Of a DNA stretch of 64,000 nucleotides, positions 51,067 to 60,084 are shown piece after piece. Origin of the DNA: Methylobacterium amylolyticum (GTDB lineage Bacteria; Pseudomonadota; Alphaproteobacteria; Rhizobiales; Beijerinckiaceae); assembly GCF_030700245.1 (NCBI RefSeq), contig NZ_JAUYZI010000011.1, positions 1-64,000 on the forward strand. Reading direction: 5' to 3'. Every line of letters begins with the position of its first letter. The stretch's first letter is position 1. The notes beneath the pieces were generated by a model. That model did no database searches, had not been told where the DNA came from, and saw only the letters and a list, made by a program, of their open reading frames with translations. The position numbers were made by a program, and so were the translations under genes.

Positions 51067-51233
51067 AGCGACCGCCTCGATCCAGACGAAGAATTCCCGA
51101 TCGATCCACTGTAGTAGACCGGTCGGAACGTCCCGGAGACCGCGATCGGGTCCCGCTCACGGCGCGGACCGGACGCGTCGCCGCAGACGCCGGACGACGG
51201 GCCTGCCTCAGCGTCGTCCCCCCGCGGCGCACG

Positions 51234-51878
51234 TCAGACGCCGCTCCACGCCGCGCGGACGGATCCGGTCGCCGCATCCGGCTTGGCCGCGCCGATGAAG
51301 ATCACCACCGGGCCGTGGGCGTCGCGCCGGGGATCGTAGAAGTCGAGCAGGCCCGGATGGATCCGCTGGATGACGTCAGGCTGCCGGCCGCTCCGGCGCA
51401 GGAGGTGGTCGACGACGACCTGATCGCCGTGCACCGCGTTCGGCACGGGACCGCAGGACCCCGGCGCCATCCAGTGCGCGGGGTCGGCCGCGAAGGTCGT
51501 GTAGAGCGGACCGAGCTCGTCCCCGTGCCAGCGCAGCAGCGCGGTCGAGAGCCGCCCCGCGTGGAAATAGTCCTCCATCGCGGCGAGGCCGGGTTCGGCC
51601 AGGGCATCCGCCGGCCCGGTCAGGACCGTGTCGAGGTCGCACAGGAGCGCCGGACCGTCGGTCAGGCCGGGGCGGAACGCCTCCATCTTGGCCCACCAGG
51701 CCGGCCAGTCGTGGCGCAGGGCCACCCGCTCCACTCCCGGGACCGCGAGCGGCAGGTCCGTGAGGCAGAGGATCCGCGCGAAGGCCGGCGCGTGGCGGCG
51801 CACGCCGCGCGCGAGGCGCTCGACCCAGGTCGCATCGTAGCGCCCGCCGCCCTTGAGGACGGTGATCAGGGTGGACAT
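51234..51878 (-). CDS. Glycosyltransferase-like protein, GT-A fold with DxD
   Basis: The protein has 214 residues. STLITVLKGGGRYDATWVERL at the start and ALLCDLDTVLTGP (a DxD motif) with AMEDYFHAG in the middle match small nucleotide-sugar transferases that build bacterial surface glycans. NAVHGDQVVVDHLLRR carries a GDQ motif typical of GT8-like and related proteins. It is read after the sialyltransferase-like gene with a 5-base gap. Confidence 0.75.
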   Translation of the reverse strand: MSTLITVLKGGGRYDATWVERLARGVRRHAPAFARILCLTDLPLAVPGVERVALRHDWPAWWAKMEAFRPGLTDGPALLCDLDTVLTGPADALAEPGLAAMEDYFHAGRLSTALLRWHGDELGPLYTTFAADPAHWMAPGSCGPVPNAVHGDQVVVDHLLRRSGRQPDVIQRIHPGLLDFYDPRRDAHGPVVIFIGAAKPDAATGSVRAAWSGV

Positions 51879-51883
51879 GGCGT

Positions 51884-52519
51884 TCAGCCTTCGGGGGGGT
51901 GCAGGCGGATGCGGCCGGACGCCTCGGCGGCGGCGAACCACGCGCGCTCGGCCGCCCAGGGGTGGCCGGGCCAGCCGGCGAAGCCGAAGCCGTAGGCGTC
52001 CGCCGGCCGCGCCCGCGCGGGGCGGCCGTCCAGCAGCGCGAGGGTCACGAGGAAACCGGTGCTGGGGTTCGGGCCCCCCTCCGTCCGGGCGGCCAGGAGG
52101 TCGTGCGCCCGACCGTGCAGAGTCTGCGGCAGGACGTGGACCGGGCGTCCCAGGGGCCGCAGCAGCGTCAGGATCTCGCGCGTCCAGCAGATCGGCTCGG
52201 GAACGTTCTGCTCCGCCGGGAGCATCGGGAAGGGCAGGATGAAGGCCCGCGCCTCCCGGACAACCGGGCGCTCCAGGAAGTGCCGGTCCGCCAGCCATTC
52301 CCGTGTCTGGCCGCCGCGGTTCACCAGGGCGAGATGCGTGACGCGCCGGCCGGTCCTGCCGCCGAAGCCCGGCGCGTTGTTGAAGCGCACCACGCACGTG
52401 GCCGCATCGATCGCCGGCCCGACGTCGCCGATCCCGGGCGCGTTGCCGACAATGGCGAGCGACGGTCCGGTGGGCAGGCCCCGGGTGTCGGGGGAGGGGG
52501 GATCGACGGCGCGGGGCAT
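51884..52519 (-). CDS. GT29 (sialyltransferase)-like protein
   Basis: The protein has 211 residues. LAIVGNAPGIGDVGPAIDAA followed by VVRFNNAPGFGGRTG is the L-motif-like nucleotide-binding start of GT29-type proteins, and NPSTGFLVTLALLD is the S-motif-like segment. Bacterial members are little studied and need not move sialic acid. It forms a two-gene unit with the DxD glycosyltransferase. Confidence 0.75.
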   Translation of the reverse strand: MPRAVDPPSPDTRGLPTGPSLAIVGNAPGIGDVGPAIDAATCVVRFNNAPGFGGRTGRRVTHLALVNRGGQTREWLADRHFLERPVVREARAFILPFPMLPAEQNVPEPICWTREILTLLRPLGRPVHVLPQTLHGRAHDLLAARTEGGPNPSTGFLVTLALLDGRPARARPADAYGFGFAGWPGHPWAAERAWFAAAEASGRIRLHPPEG

Positions 52520-52620
52520 GTCCGGCAAAGGTCGGCAAGGATCGCGGGGAGCAGCCGAAGTAAGGTGCCGGCCGGGGACAGCCAGACCGCGGCCGGATGG
52601 AATCCACCGGGGTGACGACC

Positions 52621-53604
52621 ATGCGCCGATGCTTCGTCTGCGCGGCCGACATGCTCGGGCCCGGCGGGCGGCGCCTGACCTATCCGGACGGCCGGAGCCG
52701 CAGCTTCGCGCGCGCCTGCGGCTCCTGCGGCGTCTTGTTGGCGGACGGGGCCGATCCGGCCGCGTGTCGGGAGCACTTGGCCCGAAGCCTCGCCGCACCG
52801 GTCTTCGCGTCGGACCCGGACGCCCCCTACGGCTTCGACCTCTACACCCTCCGGACCGCCGCGACCCGCCTCGCCCGGGGCACACGCCCGCTCGACGAGG
52901 CGGGCCGCGCGGCGCTGCTCCACCCCCACGACCGGGGCGCGGCGCGGGCGGACCTCTACGCACTCGCAGATGCCGACGGGCCTCCGGTCTCGCTCGGCCT
53001 GCTCTGCCGCCCGGCGGAGCTGGACGCGGTCCTGGCGGCGCTGCCCGGGCAGGCCGGCTGGACGGACGACGCGGCGATCCTCCTCGACGGGCCGGCGGAG
53101 GCGCCCCGGGCGGTGCCGGTCGCCGGGTTTCCGGACGGCGCGGTGCGCGTGGCCGCGCGGCCCCTCGACGGCGATTTCGCCGCGCAGCGGAACGCGCTCC
53201 AGGACCTCGCGCGCCGGGCCTGGATGCTGCAACTCGACGCCGACGAGTCCATACGCCCCGCCGCCGGCCGGCTCCTGCCGGCCCTGGTCGCGCAGGCCGA
53301 GGCGGGGGACGTGGTGTCGGTCGGGCTCGCGCGGGCCAACAGGGTCGACGGCGTGCTGTCGGACGTCTTCCCGGACGTCCAGTACCGGCTGAACCGGAGA
53401 TGCGTGCGCTTCGCCGGGCGGGTGCACGAGCGGCCGGTGCTCGACGGCGGCTGGCCCCGGAGCTTCATCACGCTGCACGGCGTCATCGCGCATCGCCTGA
53501 GCGCGGCCCATGTGCGGGCGCGCTCGCGCCGCTACGAGGCCCTCGATCCCGGCCGCGGGCGGATCGAGGAGGAAGCGGCTTTGCTGCGTCCCTACGCGGA
53601 GTGA
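52621..53604 (+). CDS. GT2-like protein with an N-terminal zinc ribbon
   Basis: From ATG 52621 the protein has 327 residues. The start has CFVC and, 27 residues later, CGSC (CxxC-x27-CxxC), a likely zinc ribbon. Further on, AAQRNALQDLARRAWMLQLDADE gives the GT2 helix and DxD. VQYRLNRRCVRFAGRVHE resembles the acceptor region of GT2 hexosyltransferases. The N-terminal strand of the GT-A fold is poorly conserved. It is divergent from the GT29-like gene. Confidence 0.7.
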   Translation: MRRCFVCAADMLGPGGRRLTYPDGRSRSFARACGSCGVLLADGADPAACREHLARSLAAPVFASDPDAPYGFDLYTLRTAATRLARGTRPLDEAGRAALLHPHDRGAARADLYALADADGPPVSLGLLCRPAELDAVLAALPGQAGWTDDAAILLDGPAEAPRAVPVAGFPDGAVRVAARPLDGDFAAQRNALQDLARRAWMLQLDADESIRPAAGRLLPALVAQAEAGDVVSVGLARANRVDGVLSDVFPDVQYRLNRRCVRFAGRVHERPVLDGGWPRSFITLHGVIAHRLSAAHVRARSRRYEALDPGRGRIEEEAALLRPYAE

Positions 53605-53633
53605 CCGGTCGGCGCGCGTGTCCGGACCGCCGG

Positions 53634-54815
53634 TCAGGCGCCCCGGGCTGCCGCGACCGCGCGCCGGTAGAGCGCCAGGGTCTCCCGCCCGAGGCTCGCC
53701 CGGCCGAAGCGTCCGGCCGCCGCCAGGGCGCGCGCGCGGTAGGTCCGGCGCAGGCCGGGATCGACGAGGAGCGGGCGCAGGGCCTCGGCCACGGCCGGCC
53801 CGGTCGCGTTCCAGGCGAGGGGGCCGGCGCCGGGCGCGCCGACGAAGGCGCGGGCGCTCGCATCCTCCGCGCACGCGACGACCGGCCGGCCATAGGCCAG
53901 GGCCTCCTGGTAGACCAGGCCGAAGCTCTCGTAGCGGGACGGCGCGACCACCGCGTGCGCCCGCGCGTAGGCCTCGGCCAGCGCGGGGCCGTCGATCCGG
54001 CCGCGGGCGCGGAGGTGCCGCCGCGCCGCCGCGGGCAGATCGGCCGGAAGGTCGCCCGGCGCTACGCCGACGAGATCGAGCCGGAACGGCGGCAGGCCGC
54101 CCCGGGCGTGCTCCCGGCCGAGGATGGCGACCGCGTCGAGGAGCGCGTCGAAGCCCTTGCGCGCCTCCGCCCGTCCGACGAACAGCAGTGAGACCGGTCC
54201 GTCCTGCGGGTAGGCGGTGCCGCCGGCGCCCGTCGCGACCTCGGGCGGGAGGCTGAGGCCGATCACCGCGGAGGGCTGCCGGCCCCCGAGCCCGTAGGCC
54301 CCCGCGATCACCGCCCCGTGCTCGGCGGTGTTGGCGATGAGGCCGGCGCTGCCCCGGGCCTGCCGCCGTTCGAGGCGATCGGCCGTCCACCCGTCGAGGC
54401 GGTCCCGCAGGGTGCCGGCGGGCTCGCGCGTGAAGGCGGCCGGCGTCGAGCTGCGCGTCACCAGCGGCAGGTCGGGGCGTCCGGCGAGCAGCGCGGCCGG
54501 CGCGTACCAGTTCGTGGCCTCGACCACGGCGAACGGCGCGCGGCCGTGCGCGTCGAGCACGGCGCGCCGGAAGGCGAGCGGCGCGGCCAGATGCCCGGCC
54601 GAGCCCCACCGGCGCAGCCGCGCCAGGGTGCCGCAGGACGGCAGGGCGAGGCCGACCACCGCGACGCCGCCGACCCGCGCGCGGCCGGTCCGGTCCAGGG
54701 TGAACACCGTCACCTCCGCGCCGGCCTCGGCGAGGCTCTCGGCGATCTCGCGGGCCGCGGTCGAGAGCCCGCTCGGGGCCGGCGGGTAGTCCCAGGCCAG
54801 GAGGGCGGTGCGCAT
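53634..54815 (-). CDS. GT4 glycosyltransferase
   Basis: The protein has 393 residues in GT-B form. AWDYPPAPSGLSTAAREIAESL is the N-terminal acceptor side, VSLLFVGRAEARKGFDALLDA begins the donor domain, and APSRYESFGLVYQEALAYGRPVVA has the E-x7-E donor motif. It follows a second GT4 gene with a one-base overlap (TGATG). Confidence 0.88.
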   Translation of the reverse strand: MRTALLAWDYPPAPSGLSTAAREIAESLAEAGAEVTVFTLDRTGRARVGGVAVVGLALPSCGTLARLRRWGSAGHLAAPLAFRRAVLDAHGRAPFAVVEATNWYAPAALLAGRPDLPLVTRSSTPAAFTREPAGTLRDRLDGWTADRLERRQARGSAGLIANTAEHGAVIAGAYGLGGRQPSAVIGLSLPPEVATGAGGTAYPQDGPVSLLFVGRAEARKGFDALLDAVAILGREHARGGLPPFRLDLVGVAPGDLPADLPAAARRHLRARGRIDGPALAEAYARAHAVVAPSRYESFGLVYQEALAYGRPVVACAEDASARAFVGAPGAGPLAWNATGPAVAEALRPLLVDPGLRRTYRARALAAAGRFGRASLGRETLALYRRAVAAARGA

Positions 54816-55855
54816 CAGGCCGCGAGCAGGCGGCGGTAGAGCGCGAGATAGTCGCGCGCCATGCGCTCGGCGGTGAAGCGCGCCTCGAACCGGCGCCGGA
54901 TCCCGGCCCGGTCGAGGCGATCCAGTCCGGCGAGCGCGCCGACCGCCTCGGCCTCGCTCGACACGATGAAGCCCGTCACGCCGTCCTCGACGATCTCGGG
55001 GACCGAGCCGCGGTTCCACGCGATGACCGGGGTGCCGCAGGCCATCGCCTCGATCATCACGAGGCCGAAGGGCTCGGGCCAGTCGATCGGGAACAGGAGC
55101 GCCCGGGCGCTGCCCAGGAGCTCGCCCTTCCGGGCATCGTCGACCGGCCCGAGATAGGTCGCCTCCGGCCCGAGCAGGGGGCGCACCCGGCGGTCGAAAT
55201 AGTCCGGGTTGCCGGCGTCGATCGTGCCGCCGAGGCGGATCGGCAGGCCGGCCGCGCGGGCCACCCGGATCGCGGTGTCCGGCCGCTTCTGGTCGGTCAT
55301 GCGGCCGACGAAGGCGACGTGGTCGGCGGGTTCGGTGCGAAGGGCGTAGCGGTCCCGGTCGATGCCGTGATGCACGACGCCCAGCCGGTTCGCGGCCGGG
55401 ATGCCGCTCTGCTGGGACGCCGAGATGGCCGCGACCGGCAGGTCGGGGAAGCCCGCGAAGAACAGCGCCCGATCGAGTTCGTCCACCCGCCAGTGCACCG
55501 TGGTCAGGCTGCGGCGGCGGCGCTCGCCCAGCAGCGCCGCGTGGGCGAACTCGCCGTGGCAATGGACGATGTCGAACGCCCCGAGCCGCAGGCGCAGCGC
55601 CTCCAGTTGCAGGGCGTCGAGCGCGGCGGGGACGCCGGGCGCGACCCGCCCGTGGCGCCGTTCCAGGGCCGAGAGGCTCGGGTAGTCGCCGACCCGGGGC
55701 AAGTCTGTCGCACTGTCCGACGGCGCGAACAATGTTACTTCGAGACCCAAGCTTCGCAATGCAGCGCTGAGATCGTGCACGACACGCTCCGTGCCGCCGT
55801 GATCGTTCGGGGGAACGGGAAAAATGTTCGGCGCGACCTGGGCAACGCGTATCAC
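54815..55855 (-). CDS. GT4 glycosyltransferase
   Basis: From GTG 55855 (GAGGG upstream) the protein has 346 residues. APNIFPVPPNDHGGTERVVHDLSAAL is the acceptor-domain start, VAFVGRMTDQKRPDTAIRVA opens the donor domain, and PEPFGLVMIEAMACGTPVIA holds the E-x7-E motif. It is divergent from the sucrose-phosphate-synthase-like gene; nested palindromes lie between them. Confidence 0.88.
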   Translation of the reverse strand: MIRVAQVAPNIFPVPPNDHGGTERVVHDLSAALRSLGLEVTLFAPSDSATDLPRVGDYPSLSALERRHGRVAPGVPAALDALQLEALRLRLGAFDIVHCHGEFAHAALLGERRRRSLTTVHWRVDELDRALFFAGFPDLPVAAISASQQSGIPAANRLGVVHHGIDRDRYALRTEPADHVAFVGRMTDQKRPDTAIRVARAAGLPIRLGGTIDAGNPDYFDRRVRPLLGPEATYLGPVDDARKGELLGSARALLFPIDWPEPFGLVMIEAMACGTPVIAWNRGSVPEIVEDGVTGFIVSSEAEAVGALAGLDRLDRAGIRRRFEARFTAERMARDYLALYRRLLAA

Positions 55856-55882
55856 AGCGCCCTCTTTACATGGGTTAAGTTC

Positions 55883-55905
55883 CGAACGACGTTCGAACGC
55901 GTTCG
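55883..55905. promoter_or_regulatory. Nested palindromes between divergent glycosyltransferase genes
   Basis: CGAACGACGTTCG (55883-55895) and the perfect 12-bp palindrome CGAACGCGTTCG (55894-55905) overlap, with a central GTTCGAAC also symmetric. In a 60-base gap between divergent genes this is a strong operator candidate. Confidence 0.55.
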
Positions 55906-55915
55906 CATCCGTCTG

Positions 55916-57967
55916 ATGTTCGTCCTGCATATCGCCCTGCAGGGCTGCCTGCGCGGCGACGGCGTCGTCTACGGGCTCACCGCCGATACCGGCGGCCACA
56001 TCCGATACCTGCTCGATCTCGTCTCGGCTTCGGCGCAGGATCGCGACCTCGCGCGGATCGTCGTGGCGACCCGGCTGTTCACCGGCCCGCTCGGGACCGC
56101 CTACGCCGTGCCCGAAGAGCGCATCTCGGACAAGGTCACGCTCGTGCGGCTCGCGAGCGCGTCCCCGGCCTACTGCGCCAAGGAGGAGATGCACGCCGAG
56201 GTCGCGCATTTCGCCGAGAACCTCGTCGCCTGGATCGCGGCGCAGGACCGGGCGCCGGACCTGATCCACGCCCACTACGCGGACGCGGCCACGGTGGCGG
56301 CCCTCGTCGAGGCGCGGCTCGGCATCCCGTTCGTGTTCACGGCCCACTCGCTCGGGCGCGTCAAGGTCGCGATGCTGGGCGGACACGCCCCGGGTCCCGA
56401 CCTCGGCCGCCGGATCTCCGCCGAGGAGGCGGCCCTCGCCCGCGCGCGGCTCGTCATCGCCTCCTCCCGCGACGAGGCCGAGGTGCAGTATGCCGGCTAC
56501 GCCGCCTACGAGCCCGGCCGGATCCGCATCCTGCCCCCGGGCAGCGACCTCGGCCGCTTCGCCGCGGCCAGACCCAACCCGCGCATCGACGCGGCGATCG
56601 GCCGCTTCCTGCACGACCCGGACAAGCCGGCGCTCCTGGCGCTCGCCCGGCCCGTGGCGCGCAAGAACCTCGCGGCGCTGGTGCGGGCCTATGGGGAGAG
56701 CCCGGAGCTCCAGGCCGCGGCCAATCTGGTGATCGTCGCCGGCACGCGCGAGGACATCGACAGCCTCGACGGCGACATGGCCGCGACGATGCGCGACCTC
56801 CTCGTGCAGATCGACCGCTACGACCTCTACGGGCGGGTCGCCTACCCGAAGACCCATCGTCCGGACGACGTTCCGGCGCTCTACGCCCACGCCCGCGCCC
56901 GCGGCGGCCTGTTCGTCAACCCGGCCCTCAACGAGCCGTTCGGGCTGACGCTGCTGGAGGCCTCGGCCGCGGGCCTGCCGCTGGTCGCCACCGACAGCGG
57001 CGGCCCGAACGATATCGTCGAGACCTGCGGCAACGGGCTGCTGGTCGACCCGCGCGCGCCCGGATCGATCGCCGCGGCCTGCCTGCGGATCCTCGGCGAC
57101 GCGGCCCTCTACGCCCGCTGCGTGGCCGGCGGCGCGCGGGCGGCCGCCGCCTACGACTGGGACCGGCACGCCGCGCGCTACCACGTCCTCCTGCGCGGCC
57201 TGCTGGCGCCGCAGCGAGCCGCCCCGCCGACCCGGCAGCTCCTCGTCTGCGACATCGACAACACCCTGATCGGCTGCGAGGCGGCGCTGGGCATCTTCCG
57301 GCGCTGGCGCAGCCGGCAGGCCGGCCTCGCCTTCGGGGTCGCGACCGGCCGCTCCTTCCACAGCGCCATGGCCGTGCTGGAGCAGCAGGCGAGCCCCCGG
57401 CCGCAGGTGATGATCACCTCGGTCGGCTCCGAGATCTACCATCTCGACGCGAACGGCGTGACCTACACGGGGGATGCCGCGTGGGGCCGGGCCATCGCCG
57501 TCGACTGGGATCGGCCGGCGGTCCACGGCGCGCTGCGCGGGCTCGACGGGCTGGCCCCGCAGGGTCCGCTGGAACAGCGGGCGCTGAAGCTGAGCTATTT
57601 CGGCGACGCGGCCGCCGCGCAGCGCGTCCGCGAGCGGCTGGACGAGGCGGGCATCCCCGCGCGCGTCATCCACAGCCACGGCCGCTACCTCGACGTCCTG
57701 CCCGCGGCGGCCTCGAAGGGCACCGCGGTCGATCACGTCCGGACCCTGTACGACCTGCCCGAGCGCGCCGTGTTCGTGGCCGGGGATTCCGGCAACGACA
57801 TCGAGATGCTGCGGGCCCGCGTGCAGGCGATCATCGTCGCGAACTACTCGGACGACCTCGCGAGCGACGCGTCGCTGAAGCATTCCTACGTCGCCCGCAG
57901 GACGCATGCGCGGGGGGTCATCGAGGGCGTCTCGCACTTCCGCCGGAGGCTCGCCGATGTCGGCTGA
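55916..57967 (+). CDS. Sucrose-phosphate-synthase-like GT4 fused to HAD phosphatase
   Basis: The protein has 683 residues. The first 430 form a GT-B enzyme like sucrose-phosphate synthase or mannosylfructose-phosphate synthase: GLTADTGGHIRYLLDLV near 20-36, PVARKNLAALVRAYGE, and NEPFGLTLLEAS with E340. From about 440 there is a HAD domain of the sucrose-6-phosphate phosphatase type: D446 and D448 in CDIDNTL, and GDSGNDIEML near the end. One protein could make a phospho-disaccharide and dephosphorylate it. No ribosome site is seen before ATG 55916. It heads a rightward operon of six genes. Confidence 0.85.
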   Translation: MFVLHIALQGCLRGDGVVYGLTADTGGHIRYLLDLVSASAQDRDLARIVVATRLFTGPLGTAYAVPEERISDKVTLVRLASASPAYCAKEEMHAEVAHFAENLVAWIAAQDRAPDLIHAHYADAATVAALVEARLGIPFVFTAHSLGRVKVAMLGGHAPGPDLGRRISAEEAALARARLVIASSRDEAEVQYAGYAAYEPGRIRILPPGSDLGRFAAARPNPRIDAAIGRFLHDPDKPALLALARPVARKNLAALVRAYGESPELQAAANLVIVAGTREDIDSLDGDMAATMRDLLVQIDRYDLYGRVAYPKTHRPDDVPALYAHARARGGLFVNPALNEPFGLTLLEASAAGLPLVATDSGGPNDIVETCGNGLLVDPRAPGSIAAACLRILGDAALYARCVAGGARAAAAYDWDRHAARYHVLLRGLLAPQRAAPPTRQLLVCDIDNTLIGCEAALGIFRRWRSRQAGLAFGVATGRSFHSAMAVLEQQASPRPQVMITSVGSEIYHLDANGVTYTGDAAWGRAIAVDWDRPAVHGALRGLDGLAPQGPLEQRALKLSYFGDAAAAQRVRERLDEAGIPARVIHSHGRYLDVLPAAASKGTAVDHVRTLYDLPERAVFVAGDSGNDIEMLRARVQAIIVANYSDDLASDASLKHSYVARRTHARGVIEGVSHFRRRLADVG

Positions 57968-58835
57968 GCCGGCGGGCACCGCCCCGAGCGTGCTGACCCT
58001 GGTCCGCGGCCGCGCCGACCGCCTGCGCAACCTGATGCGCGGGCTCGCCGCCCAGTCGGTGCCCCCGCGCGAGCTCGTCATCGCCTGGATGCAGGCGGCG
58101 CCGGCGCCGGACCTGCCCGATCCGGGCTGCCCCGTCCGCCACGTCCTCGTCCCGGGCGAGCCGATGCCGCTGGCCGCCGCGCGCAACCGGGCCGCGGCGG
58201 CGGCCGCCGCCGATCTCCTCGTCTTCCTCGACGTCGACTGCATCCCGTCGCCGACCCTCGTGGCGGCCTACAGGCGGGCCGCCGCGACGGCGCGCGGGCT
58301 GTTCCTCGGCGAGGTCCTCTACCTGCCGCCCGCCGCCGCGGGCGCCCGCGATCCGGCCGACCTCGATCGGCTCGCCCGGGCCCATCCGGCCCGGCCGGCG
58401 CCCCCCGAGGCCGGCCTGCGGGCGGAACCCGATCCCGGCCAGCTCTGGGGCCTGTCCTTCGCGCTCGCGGCCGCCGACTGGCACGCGGTGGGCGGCATGG
58501 ACGAGGCGTATGTCGGCTACGGCGGGGAGGAGACGGACTTCGCCGCACGCTCGGCGGCGGCCGGGCTGCCGACCTTCTGGGTCGCGGGCGCCCGCGCCTT
58601 CCACCAGCATCACCCGGTACACGTGCCGCCCTTGCAGCACTTCGCGCCGATCCTGGCGAACGCGGCGCGCTTCCGTGCCCGGCACGGGCGCTGGTGCATG
58701 ACCTACTGGCTCGAACAGTTCCGCGCGGCCGGGTTCATCGACTGGGACGCCGACGCGCCGGCGATCCGCACGATCCGCCCGCCGACGCAGGCCGAGGTCG
58801 CCGCCGCGCTGCGGCCCGACGCCCTGTTCTCCTGA
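57957..58835 (+). CDS. GT2 glycosyltransferase
   Basis: The protein has 292 residues. VLTLVRGRADRLRNLMRGLAAQ is the start of the GT-A fold, LVFLDVDCIPSP has DxD, and GGMDEAYVGYGGEETDF is the galactosyltransferase-like C-terminal motif. It overlaps the preceding gene by 11 bases. It is similar throughout to the GT2 gene at 60085, showing a local duplication. Confidence 0.88.
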   Translation: MSAEPAGTAPSVLTLVRGRADRLRNLMRGLAAQSVPPRELVIAWMQAAPAPDLPDPGCPVRHVLVPGEPMPLAAARNRAAAAAAADLLVFLDVDCIPSPTLVAAYRRAAATARGLFLGEVLYLPPAAAGARDPADLDRLARAHPARPAPPEAGLRAEPDPGQLWGLSFALAAADWHAVGGMDEAYVGYGGEETDFAARSAAAGLPTFWVAGARAFHQHHPVHVPPLQHFAPILANAARFRARHGRWCMTYWLEQFRAAGFIDWDADAPAIRTIRPPTQAEVAAALRPDALFS

Positions 58836-58890
58836 CGCCCCTCACTCCCGACGCCCTCATCTCCCGACGCCGAGGCCGAACACGCCCGCC

Positions 58891-60039
58891 ATGAAGAAGC
58901 CCATCGCGTTCTTCGTCCATCACCAGGGCCGCGGCCACGCCAACCGCACCATGGCGGTGGCGACGGAATTCGCCCGCGACCGGCCCGTCTCGATCCTCAC
59001 GGCGGACCCGCGCCTGTTCGACGGCTTCGCCCGCGACGTCGAGATCGTGCCGCTGCCGAACATGATCGGCGCGGCCGTCCCGACCCCGCGGCTCTACGCC
59101 GAGCCGACGCCGCAGGTGATGCACTGCGTCCCCCTGGGGCTGACCGAGATGCGCCGGACCATGCGGCGCATCCTCGACCACCTCGACGAGCGCGAGGTCG
59201 GGCTGCTCGTCGTCGACGTGTCGGCGGAGGTCGCGCTCCTGGCCCGCATCGCCAGCGTGCCCGCGGTGCAGATCCGCATGCACGGCGACCGCTCCGATAT
59301 CGGCCACGTCGGCGCCTACGAGGCCTGCGTGGGCATGCTCGCCCCGTTCGACGAGCGCCTGGAGCAGGACGAGTACCCGGCGCGCCTGCGCGCCAAGACC
59401 TTCTACAGCGGCGGCCTGTGCACCAACGTGGACCGCGTGCCGGCGCGCGCCGAGGCGCGGGCGCGGCTCGGCCTCGACCCCGAGCGCGAGATCGTCGTCG
59501 CGGTCACCGGCGGCGGCGGCAGCGGCACGCCCTACGCGCCGCTCACGGTCGCGGCCCGCGCCGCCCCGGACGCGCTCTGGCTCACCCTCGGGCCGACCCA
59601 CCGCGAGGGCCACGAGACCGACTTCGCGAACCTGCGGGAGCTCGGCTGGGTCCCCTCGGTCACCGACCATCTCGCCGCGGCCGACATCGTCATCGCGTCG
59701 GCCGGCGACAACACGGTGCACGAGGTCGCCCGGGTCGGCGGCCGCCTGATCGTGATGCCCGAATGGCGCTACTTCGCCGAGCAGACCCGCAAGGCCGAGG
59801 CCCTGGTTCGCTTGGGCGCCGCCGTCCAGGTTCCGGCCTGGCCCGGCGACCTGGCGGGCTGGCGCGACCTCCTCGCCCGCGCCCGCGCCCTCGACGGGAC
59901 CGCCCTGCGCGGCCTCTACGCCCCGGACGCCGCCGCGCGCGCTGCGGGCTGGCTCGAAGACCTGACCGACGCGCTCTGGTCCGGCGCGTCGGCGGAGCCC
60001 GGTGCGGAGCCGGCCGCGCCGCGCGTCGCCGCGGGCTGA
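58891..60039 (+). CDS. GT28/MurG-like glycosyltransferase
   Basis: The protein has 382 residues. IAFFVHHQGRGHANRTMAVA has the glycine-rich loop of MurG-like GT-B enzymes (GHxxR pattern), and the C-terminal donor domain has VTDHLAAADIVIASAGDNTVHEVA. It lies between the two similar GT2 genes. Its sugar donor cannot be told. Confidence 0.83.
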   Translation: MKKPIAFFVHHQGRGHANRTMAVATEFARDRPVSILTADPRLFDGFARDVEIVPLPNMIGAAVPTPRLYAEPTPQVMHCVPLGLTEMRRTMRRILDHLDEREVGLLVVDVSAEVALLARIASVPAVQIRMHGDRSDIGHVGAYEACVGMLAPFDERLEQDEYPARLRAKTFYSGGLCTNVDRVPARAEARARLGLDPEREIVVAVTGGGGSGTPYAPLTVAARAAPDALWLTLGPTHREGHETDFANLRELGWVPSVTDHLAAADIVIASAGDNTVHEVARVGGRLIVMPEWRYFAEQTRKAEALVRLGAAVQVPAWPGDLAGWRDLLARARALDGTALRGLYAPDAAARAAGWLEDLTDALWSGASAEPGAEPAAPRVAAG

Positions 60040-60084
60040 GCCCGCTCCGCCCCCGCCTCACACCCACCGGAGTCCGAGCCGCGC

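Noticed and set aside
54815..58243. A 1142-codon minus-strand frame extending the GT4 gene
   Set aside because: Only the part after GTG 55855 has GT4 motifs. The upstream part is the shadow of the sucrose-phosphate-synthase-like gene.
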